DNA of 5,005 nucleotides from an uncultured Flavihumibacter sp. (lineage in GTDB: Bacteria; Bacteroidota; Bacteroidia; Chitinophagales; Chitinophagaceae), in the NCBI GenBank assembly GCA_946481605.1, contig CAMLPA010000291.1, forward strand, positions 1 to 5,005, given 5' to 3'. The translations under genes were made by a program, and so were the position numbers. The notes below the pieces were generated by a model. It had not been told where the DNA came from. It was given only the letters and a program-made list of their open reading frames with translations, and did not search any database. Each line of letters begins with the position of its first letter. Position 1 is the stretch's first letter. Shown piece by piece: positions 1 to 5,005 of the stretch.

Positions 1-222
1 GTGGTGGGTGCAACTTTCCTGGCCTATCTTTTTAACATGTATGGGGTGCGTTACCTGGGCGCCTCCGTTACCGGATCATACATTTATTCTCAACCGGTAT
101 TTGCCGCACTCATCGCCATGATCTTTATGGGAGAGGCGCTTACTCCATACAAGATACTGTCCGCTTTACTCATCTTTACCGGTGTTTTTCTGGCGACTTT
201 CAGGAAAAAAACGGATGCTTAG
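1..222 (+). CDS. EamA/DMT-family transporter, C-terminal fragment (5' end outside window)
   Basis: The frame is open from base 1 to a TAG at 220-222 and gives 73 hydrophobic residues. The GTG at base 1 is probably an internal codon, because drug/metabolite-transporter proteins are usually about 280-300 residues with ten helices. What is seen looks like the end of the second EamA repeat. There is a hydrophobic N-terminal stretch, a G-S-Y-x-Y-x-x-P-V-F segment (Pro32), a helix at about 28-44 ending in the typical M-G-E (Glu45), a last helix at about 50-67, and a positively charged tail (R-K-K). Such proteins are inner-membrane permeases for metabolites or drugs; the substrate cannot be told. 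The last 23 bases overlap the end of the convergent phosphatase gene. Confidence 0.85.
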   Translation: MVGATFLAYLFNMYGVRYLGASVTGSYIYSQPVFAALIAMIFMGEALTPYKILSALLIFTGVFLATFRKKTDA

Positions 223-703
223 GCGCATCAAAAAACCAGAACTTCGTGGCGCGTTCTTCGAAATCCTTCCAGGAAGACAGATTTGTTTTGGCAGCAACCA
301 TGCTACAGGTGGGCATATTGTCGATATTCACCCCTGATAGCCTGTTGGCGAAATAGGTTATGCCCGGATTATGGGAGAAGAGCGCGATTGTTTTTGCAGT
401 GTCGGGAAGTTGTGTGAGCACCAAACTGAAAACATCCGGTTCGGGAAGATAGAGTTCCGGTTTCCAGGCGATGGCCTTCTCCGGATAATTCAGTACGGCG
501 GCGAACCCTTTTGCCGTAGTGGCTGCGCGTTTTGCGGTGCTGCTCACCAGGAGGTCGGGGTGAATGCCTCTATTGAGTAAACGGGCGGCCATCATGGGAA
601 CATCGCGCTTACCGCGCTCGTTGAGTGGACGGTCAAAATCGCTCGTGTCGGGGTCGGCCCAACTGCTTTTGGCGTGTCGTATAAGGATGATGGTGCGCTC
701 CAT
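200..703 (-). CDS. SixA-type histidine phosphatase (phosphoglycerate mutase-like fold)
   Basis: This 167-residue protein belongs to the histidine phosphatase superfamily, SixA branch. The N-terminus carries the catalytic R-H-A-K motif (Arg9, His10) directly after a hydrophobic first strand. Arg59 lies in S-S-T-A-K-R-A, Glu83 in K-P-E-L-Y, and the second catalytic histidine is His111 in F-S-H-N-P-G. Length and motif spacing match SixA proteins, which in E. coli remove phosphate from phosphohistidine; the enzyme is expected in the cytoplasm. The ATG at 701-703 sits right before the first strand, as expected, and has no visible Shine-Dalgarno. It follows the pentapeptide-repeat gene by 54 bases on the same strand, so co-transcription is likely. 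Its TGA stop lies inside the end of the convergent transporter gene. The substrate is unknown; calling it a true SixA rather than a general phosphatase is inference. Confidence 0.88.
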   Translation of the reverse strand: MERTIILIRHAKSSWADPDTSDFDRPLNERGKRDVPMMAARLLNRGIHPDLLVSSTAKRAATTAKGFAAVLNYPEKAIAWKPELYLPEPDVFSLVLTQLPDTAKTIALFSHNPGITYFANRLSGVNIDNMPTCSMVAAKTNLSSWKDFEERATKFWFFDAPKHPFFS

Positions 704-757
704 GGGATGTGATTGAAGTTTTCTGCGGTGGAAATAATTTTTCTCCGTGGTTGCCGG

Positions 758-1332
758 TTACCTGTTTTCGATAACAATATCGAACTTATGCAGCAAACCG
801 GGCACGCCGGCAAGGGAGAACTTTGCTTTTTTGATCCGGTTCATGGCGGGATCAATGGCGTAATTGTAGGCGGTACGTAAATCGGCCTTTTCCAGGACTG
901 TCTGCTCAAACAGGGCCAGGTGAAGGTCACATTGCTCAAATACAGCGGCGGAAAGGTCGCAATGGGAGAAATCCGTCTCCTGTAACTGGCATTCCCGGAA
1001 GACCGTCTTCTTCAGTTTCTTGCCATAAAAAGTGGCATGGTTCAACTGGCATTGTTCGAAACTGAAAGAGAGGCCGAAGTCATTACACTGGTCGAACCGT
1101 ACGCCCAGCATTTTGCACCCTTTGAATACCACATCCTGGAATGAAGTATTGCCGGGTTGTACGAGGCTGAAGTTACAATCGGTGAATACGCAGGAAGAGA
1201 ATGTTCGCGAGCCCAGTATGAGGTTGGAGAAATCACACTTGGTAAAGGTGCAGCCATCAAAAGTAGCGGCGGCCAGGGACTGGTGGTGAAATTAATATCG
1301 TTGAACACCTGGTCCTCCACAAATTTTTCCAT
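758..1332 (-). pseudogene. Pentapeptide-repeat protein, interrupted by an apparent one-base deletion near 1280
   Basis: The gene reads as one pentapeptide-repeat protein of about 191 residues only if the frame shifts by -1 near 1280. The first 17 codons (ATG at 1330-1332; peptide begins M-E-K-F-V-E-D and ends D-I-N-F-T-T) are followed in the same frame by non-repeat sequence. In the -1 frame, from 1279 to the TAA at 758-760, there are 173 codons of clear repeats such as F-D-G-C, F-T-K-C-D-F, V-F-T-D-C-N-F, F-E-Q-C-Q-L and D-F-S-H-C-D-L. The -1 frame has a TAA just upstream and no ATG until 1132, so the real start must be 1332. The fold would be a right-handed quadrilateral beta-helix; the end (Y-N-Y-A-I-D-P through K-F-D-I-V-I-E) is a non-repeat cap. 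Its function is unknown; Qnr-like gyrase protection is known for some relatives only. The shift could be a sequencing error or a true mutation. If translated from ATG 1132, a 124-residue fragment would result. Confidence 0.85.
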
Positions 1333-1349
1333 AGTAAGGGCTTTGCATG

Positions 1350-1378
1350 AAAAAGGGAGAAGCGGTCAACTTCTCCCT
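1350..1378 (-). terminator. Intrinsic terminator after the purF-like gene
   Basis: Read on the minus strand, a perfect 9-bp stem (AGGGAGAAG pairing with CTTCTCCCT; plus-strand arms 1354-1362 and 1370-1378) encloses a 7-base loop. It runs directly into a T-run (complement of 1350-1354). It lies about 120 bases beyond the purF-like stop codon and ends only 17 bases before the pentapeptide start codon. There is no T-run on the plus-strand side, so it acts in the minus direction only. Confidence 0.75.
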
Positions 1379-1500
1379 AAGTTTGTAAGATGGCGGTCTG
1401 ACATAGGAAAATTATATCTGGCTGCTGATTTCCTTCGCACATTGCAACAAAATGCCTGCCACAAATGAACTTTCCGCTTGATCTATGTCAAAGAAACGTT

Positions 1501-3348
1501 TTAGTAACCACGAACATTCCTTCCTTCCATATAATTGAGGAAGGCTTTGTTCACCACTCTGTTTCCTCCTTCTGTGGGATAATTACCTGTGAAGTACCAG
1601 TCGCCGGTATTGGTGGGACAAGCCTCGTGCAGGCTCTCAATGGTCTGGAAAACCACTTCCACGGGAAGGTTCAGGCCCTGAGGTGTAATGAGTTGCGCCA
1701 CTTTCTTCGACACCTGTTCAGGTGTGAAAGGCTTGTACACCTGCTGCACCACATTCTCGAGGTGAAGCTGGTTGTTGCGCTGGAGTTCTTTGCATCTCTT
1801 ATAAATATCCTGTAACAATTCTTCCTGTCCTGTTTCGCGGAGCAATTGAATCGCGGCCTGGAAAGCTACGAAATCGCCCAGTTTACTCATATCGATGCCG
1901 TAGCAATCGGGGTACCTGATCTGCGGAGCGGAAGATACCACGATGATTTTTTTCGGTTCAAGGCGGGAAAGCATCCGGATGATACTTTCTTTCAGGGTGG
2001 TGCCCCTCACGATGGAATCATCGATCACCACGAGGGTATCCACGCCTTTGCGCACGGTACCATAAGTGATATCGTACACGTGCTGCACCATTTCATTCCT
2101 GCTGCTGTCTTCGGTAATAAAGGTGCGCATTTTCACGTCCTTGATGGCGAGTTTCTCGATCCGCACCCGACGGTTCACCATTTCGGCGAGTTGTTCTTCG
2201 GTAAAATCCTTACCCCAGGAAAGTATCCGCTGGATCTTGATTTCGTTCAGGTAATCCTCCATTCCTTTGAGCAGGCCGTAGAAAGCAACTTCTGCGGTAT
2301 TGGGAATAAAGGAGAAGATGGTATTCTTCAGGTCGTACTGGATCAGTTCCAGGATCGGTTTCCGGAGGTTGTAACCCAGTGTGGACCTTTCTTTGTAAAT
2401 TTTTTCGTCGTTGCCACGGGAGAAGTAAATCCTTTCGAAGCTACAGGCTTTTCTTTCTTTCGGCGCAACGATCTGATCGATCACGATATCGCCTTTGTTG
2501 TTCACGTGCAGCGCCTGTCCCGGCATCAGCTCCTGCACTTCATTTTCTCCCACATTAAATGCGGTGCGGATAGCAGCCCTTTCAGAAGCAGCCACCACCA
2601 GGTCTTCACTGATGTAGTAATATGCGGGACGAATACCATTTGCATCGCGGAACACGAAGGATTCTCCGTTGCCAATCAGTCCGCCCACGGTAAATCCGCC
2701 ATCGAAAAGCGGCACCGCTTTTTTCAGTGCGCCGATCACATCGGGGTTATTCGGACTTAGTTCATCAGCCTGCTCGAGGAAATGGTGGATCACTTCCATC
2801 ATGGCGGCGAGGTCACTCTGGCGTTGGAACTCTCCCGGATCAATGTTCACCAGGGAGAAAAGTTCTTCGGTGTTCACCAAATTAAAATTCCCGGCCAACG
2901 CGAGATTGCGTGCGGGAATCGTATGTCTTTTGATAAAGGGGTGGCAAAATTCAATATTGTTTTTGCCCTGCGTGCCGTAGCGGAGGTGGCCGATCATGAG
3001 TTCGCCGAGCGAATCCACGTGGCCTTTCATAATCTCCGTGTGTTGCCTGATATCGGGCTGATAGCGTTCCAGCTCTTTCATTTCAGCGCCAATCCTGGCG
3101 AAGATATCGGCGATGGGCTGGTTGGCGTTGCTTCTCATCCTGTGGAGGAACGGCGTTCCGGGTGTGGTATCCAGTTTTACGGTGGCGATGCCCGCCCCGT
3201 CCTGGCCCCGGTTGTGCTGCTTTTCCATCAGCAGGTACAACTTATTCAATCCATACAGAACCGTACCATATTTTTCCTGGTAATACGAAAATGGCTTACG
3301 TAAACGAATGTATGCGAGTCCACATTCGTGTTTTATAGCGTCACTCAT
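1501..3348 (-). CDS. purF: Amidophosphoribosyltransferase-like protein, long Bacteroidota form (PurF family)
   Basis: PurF makes 5-phosphoribosylamine from PRPP and glutamine, the first committed step of purine synthesis, in the cytoplasm. The 615-residue product has an N-terminal class II glutaminase domain. It shows a short propeptide (M-S-D-A-I-K-H-E), nucleophile Cys9, R-G-Q-D-G-A-G (47-53), H-L-R-Y-G-T (121-126), the N154-F155 oxyanion region and Asp179. The phosphoribosyltransferase domain follows, with P-N-T (349-351), R-T-F (408-410), the PRPP loop V-V-I-D-D-S-I-V-R-G-T-T (440-451) and Y-G-I-D-M (483-487). A C-terminal part includes T-G-D-W-Y-F-T-G-N-Y-P (581-591). It is over 100 residues longer than E. 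coli PurF (505). The ATG at 3346-3348 is chosen because the frame's earlier ATG (3460-3462) lies inside a terminator loop upstream of the promoter, and because it leaves a short propeptide before Cys9. Neighbours are not purine genes. The family is secure; exact substrate use is inferred. Confidence 0.88.
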   Translation of the reverse strand: MSDAIKHECGLAYIRLRKPFSYYQEKYGTVLYGLNKLYLLMEKQHNRGQDGAGIATVKLDTTPGTPFLHRMRSNANQPIADIFARIGAEMKELERYQPDIRQHTEIMKGHVDSLGELMIGHLRYGTQGKNNIEFCHPFIKRHTIPARNLALAGNFNLVNTEELFSLVNIDPGEFQRQSDLAAMMEVIHHFLEQADELSPNNPDVIGALKKAVPLFDGGFTVGGLIGNGESFVFRDANGIRPAYYYISEDLVVAASERAAIRTAFNVGENEVQELMPGQALHVNNKGDIVIDQIVAPKERKACSFERIYFSRGNDEKIYKERSTLGYNLRKPILELIQYDLKNTIFSFIPNTAEVAFYGLLKGMEDYLNEIKIQRILSWGKDFTEEQLAEMVNRRVRIEKLAIKDVKMRTFITEDSSRNEMVQHVYDITYGTVRKGVDTLVVIDDSIVRGTTLKESIIRMLSRLEPKKIIVVSSAPQIRYPDCYGIDMSKLGDFVAFQAAIQLLRETGQEELLQDIYKRCKELQRNNQLHLENVVQQVYKPFTPEQVSKKVAQLITPQGLNLPVEVVFQTIESLHEACPTNTGDWYFTGNYPTEGGNRVVNKAFLNYMEGRNVRGY

Positions 3349-3365
3349 GATGGGGAAATAGGCCG

Positions 3366-3373
3366 CAAAGGTA
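3366..3373 (-). promoter_or_regulatory. Bacteroidota -7 promoter element of the purF-like gene
   Basis: The minus strand reads TACCTTTG, matching the TAnnTTTG consensus of the Bacteroidota primary sigma factor. It ends 17 bases before the chosen ATG at 3348, so transcription would start about 10-12 bases ahead of it. A clear -33 TTG at the expected spacing is not seen; the nearest (TTTTTG) is only 13 bases upstream, too close. Confidence 0.55.
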
Positions 3374-3441
3374 CGGTGATTTTCTGCAAAAAGGTGCAGT
3401 GAATTTGTTAAGAAGAGAGAAGCGGGAAGAAACAAGGCAAG

Positions 3442-3470
3442 AAAAAACCCCTCTGTTTTCATAGGAGGGG
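3442..3470 (-). terminator. Intrinsic terminator downstream of the response regulator
   Basis: On the minus strand a 6-bp GC-rich stem (CCCCTC pairing with GAGGGG; plus-strand arms 3448-3453 and 3465-3470) with an 11-base loop runs straight into six Ts (complement of 3442-3447). It lies about 200 bases past the response-regulator stop and ahead of the purF promoter, so it insulates the two transcripts. The plus-strand side lacks a T-run. Confidence 0.75.
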
Positions 3471-3672
3471 CAATTTCTCAAAAGGCATTGGACCTTGTTA
3501 GGTTGTAATTCTGTTTTTCGGTCAGGATTAGGATTTCTTTGTTCCTATAGGTTACGGATTGAAATACGTTATTGTTCAACAAAGATGCGCATTACATCTC
3601 CCTTCACGCAACATTTGAACGCCAAATTCTGCTTGTTAAGCGTATAACTGATGGCCCGATAAGGGTTTACTT

Positions 3673-4314
3673 CTATACGGGAAGTGTGGCGTTGTTGATA
3701 AAATTGATGAGTGCCGCCGTATTCTTGAGGTTCAACTTTTTAAGGATGTTATGGCGGTGCGCTTCCACTGTTTTAATAGAGATATCGAGGATAACGGCGA
3801 TCTCTTTGGAAGACATGCCCTCTTTGATGTGCTTGATGATTTGTATCTCTCTTTCAGAAAGAGAAGAAATGCCTGGCGCTTCGTCTTCTTCCCCGAGTAT
3901 CTGCTGTGAAATAATATTCTTGATCTCGTCACAAACGAACTTTTGCCCGTTGTAAACAGCCAGGATGGCCTCAATCATTTCTTCGCGGGAAGAGTTCTTG
4001 GTAACATAGCCTTTCGCGCCGATCTTCATCATTTGTTTGGCGTAGGCGGGTTGGGAATGCATGGAAACACCGATGATCTTCACATCGGGAAGCTGCTGGA
4101 GGATATCGCGGGTGGCATCCAGTCCGGAAACGGGCGCCATATTGATGTCCATCAGGATAACATCGGGCTTTACCCGCACAGCATCTTTAATGGCCTCACC
4201 GCCTTCACGGCTTTGGGCCACCACTTCAAGGCGGTCGTCAAGACCAAGCACGTACGACCATGTTTCGCGGATCAGCTTATGATCGTCGGCAATTTGTATC
4301 TGGATTTTGCTCAC
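3673..4314 (-). CDS. NarL/FixJ-family two-component response regulator
   Basis: This is a 213-residue DNA-binding response regulator. The receiver domain (about 4-120) has the acidic pair Asp10-Asp11, phosphoacceptor Asp56 in L-M-D-I-N-M, Ser84 and Lys106 (Y-V-T-K). After a short linker, a LuxR-type helix-turn-helix (about 150-206) shows L-S-E-R-E, the first helix S-S-K-E-I-A and the recognition helix around K-T-V-E-A-H-R. Length is typical. The start is GTG (4312-4314); no in-frame ATG gives a full receiver domain, and the protein begins M-S-K-I-Q as is usual. It would be phosphorylated by the kinase encoded 163 bases upstream on the same strand and then bind promoter DNA as a dimer. Target genes cannot be told. 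It has its own candidate promoter element at 4337-4344, and an intrinsic terminator lies about 200 bases beyond its stop. Confidence 0.93.
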   Translation of the reverse strand: MSKIQIQIADDHKLIRETWSYVLGLDDRLEVVAQSREGGEAIKDAVRVKPDVILMDINMAPVSGLDATRDILQQLPDVKIIGVSMHSQPAYAKQMMKIGAKGYVTKNSSREEMIEAILAVYNGQKFVCDEIKNIISQQILGEEDEAPGISSLSEREIQIIKHIKEGMSSKEIAVILDISIKTVEAHRHNILKKLNLKNTAALINFINNATLPV

Positions 4315-4336
4315 AGTTGGGGGGAATAAGGGTTTA

Positions 4337-4344
4337 CAAAGGTA
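4337..4344 (-). promoter_or_regulatory. Bacteroidota -7 promoter element of the response-regulator gene
   Basis: The minus strand reads TACCTTTG (TAnnTTTG consensus), ending 22 bases before the GTG start at 4314. That implies a leader of about 15 bases. No good -33 TTG lies at the right distance. It suggests the regulator can be transcribed apart from the kinase gene. Confidence 0.5.
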
Positions 4345-4477
4345 TATTGGTTATTTCTCATTGGATTGTACCGATAAAAATCTAATGAATAAACCTTAAA
4401 TGAAAGGGGTATTTACTAATTTTTGCAGCGCTAGTTGTTAAACTGAGGGCAGAATAAGTGTTAACCCCTACATATTA

Positions 4478-5005
4478 TTATTTTTTCCCTGCTTTAAGTA
4501 AAGGTAAACTTACATAAAGTCGGCATCCCTTCCCGGGGGCGGATTCAATCGTTACTTTGCCACCGAATATTTCGGCACGGTTACTCATGTTCTTCAATCC
4601 CAATCCGCGGGCAGCTTTTTTAAGCTGAAACCCTTTTCCATCATCCGTGACAATCAGTTCAGCGAGCGTGGGTTTTATATGAAGCTGAATATCCACAGCC
4701 GCGGCATCCGCATGGCGGACAATATTGTTCAACTGCTCCTGGATGATCCTGAAAAAAGTAAGCTTCTGCCCTGGCGACAATACTTCAGTTTTTCCTTTAG
4801 TACTGAAATTGATCAGTAATCCTGTACTCAGACTAATCGTATCCGTTAGTTCGAGGATAGCGGCCTTCAAGCCCAGGTCTCCGATGGAAGGCGGCACCAA
4901 CGACTTGGATATTCTCCTGATTTCATTGATCGCCTGCACTATATTCTGCCTGCTTTTCTCAATCATTGCCGGTGCGTTTGCCGGATCGGAAAGCGCCAGG
5001 TCCAT
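4478..5005 (-). CDS. Sensor histidine kinase (NarL-type), C-terminal part (5' end outside window)
   Basis: The 175 visible residues are the end of a HisKA_3/HATPase_c kinase. In this fragment's numbering, the dimerisation-domain end reads E-I-R-R-I-S-K-S-L-V-P-P-S (28-40) followed by G-D-L-G-L. The ATP-binding domain has an N-box E-Q-L-N-N (Glu90, Asn94), a G1 box D-D-G-K-G-F (121-126), a G2 box G-L-G-L (134-137) and the usual end G-K-G-C-R-L. The Met at the window edge is almost surely internal. In this family the M-D-L-A-L segment follows the catalytic E-L-H-D box by roughly 20 residues, so the phosphorylated His, and any sensor or membrane domain, lies beyond base 5005. Its partner is the response regulator just downstream. 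The signal sensed is unknown. The TAA stop is at 4478-4480. Confidence 0.93.
   Translation of the reverse strand: MDLALSDPANAPAMIEKSRQNIVQAINEIRRISKSLVPPSIGDLGLKAAILELTDTISLSTGLLINFSTKGKTEVLSPGQKLTFFRIIQEQLNNIVRHADAAAVDIQLHIKPTLAELIVTDDGKGFQLKKAARGLGLKNMSNRAEIFGGKVTIESAPGKGCRLYVSLPLLKAGKK

Larger units (their letters stand above)
3349..3672. other. Intergenic spacer between response regulator and purF-like gene
   Basis: This 324-base stretch holds no gene I can support. Its left part carries the purF promoter element (3366-3373) and an intrinsic terminator (3442-3470). The right part (3471-3672) is about 200 bases of AT-richer sequence with only very short open frames on the minus strand. 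It could be a long 3' untranslated region of the response regulator or hold a small RNA; no known RNA family is recognised. Confidence 0.6.

Noticed and set aside
200..703. SixA as a phosphatase acting in the neighbouring two-component pathway
   Set aside because: The visible kinase is a NarL-type enzyme with no HPt domain in view, and the genes are separated by two terminators, so the functional link is not supported.
1378..1446. Possible 21-codon minus-strand open frame between the purF-like stop and its terminator
   Set aside because: It has no start-site signal and no recognisable similarity, and lies in a probable 3' untranslated region; such a length is expected by chance.
1846..2760. 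A 304-codon open frame on the plus strand
   Set aside because: It lies wholly antisense to the purF-like gene, is rich in His and Phe as antisense frames of coding DNA often are, and shows no recognisable domain.
2782..3303. A 173-codon open frame on the plus strand
   Set aside because: Antisense to the well-supported glutaminase domain of the purF-like gene; no domain or upstream signals are seen.
3943..4329. Plus-strand open frame of 128 codons opposite the response regulator
   Set aside because: The minus-strand receiver-domain motifs (D10-D11, D56, K106) settle the coding strand.
4436..4477. Possible terminator after the kinase gene (AGGG...CCCT pairing)
   Set aside because: Only four base pairs with a loop of about 16 bases and no T-run on the minus strand; not supportable, so kinase-regulator co-transcription remains open.
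1..5005. A defence island, mobile element, CRISPR array or new multi-gene system
   Set aside because: No repeats, integrase, transposase, toxin-antitoxin pair or nuclease was found; the genes are common chromosomal families in separate transcription units.

Overview
This window looks like ordinary chromosome from a Bacteroidota bacterium, most likely near Chitinophagaceae/Sphingobacteriia; the rank below phylum is a guess. Three things point there. Two minus-strand genes have a TACCTTTG element (the TAnnTTTG -7 motif of Bacteroidota promoters) just ahead of their starts. No Shine-Dalgarno sequence is visible at the start codons examined. The PurF-like enzyme is of the long form I associate with this phylum.

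Layout from right to left, following the minus strand. At the right edge (4478-5005) lies the C-terminal part of a NarL-type sensor histidine kinase. After a 163-base gap comes a NarL/FixJ response regulator (3673-4314, GTG start), evidently its partner. A 324-base spacer follows, holding an intrinsic terminator (3442-3470) and the probable purF promoter (3366-3373). Next is a 615-residue amidophosphoribosyltransferase-like gene (1501-3348) and a second intrinsic terminator (1350-1378). Beyond that lie a pentapeptide-repeat gene interrupted by an apparent one-base deletion (758-1332) and a SixA-type histidine phosphatase gene (200-703). The only plus-strand gene is the 3' end of an EamA/DMT-family transporter (1-222). 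It converges on the phosphatase gene and overlaps it by 23 bases.

Functionally the window is a mix: one two-component signalling pair, one enzyme of the purine pathway class, one beta-helix protein of unknown role, one phosphohistidine/phosphoprotein phosphatase and one small-molecule permease. Terminators separate the signalling pair, the purF-like gene and the pentapeptide/sixA pair into probable separate transcripts. I see no tRNA, rRNA, CRISPR array, insertion sequence, integrase or phage gene, and no convincing undescribed system. The points most worth a second look are the frameshift in the pentapeptide gene, the unusual glutaminase and phosphoribosyltransferase details of the PurF-like protein, and the long untranslated stretch before the terminator at 3442-3470.
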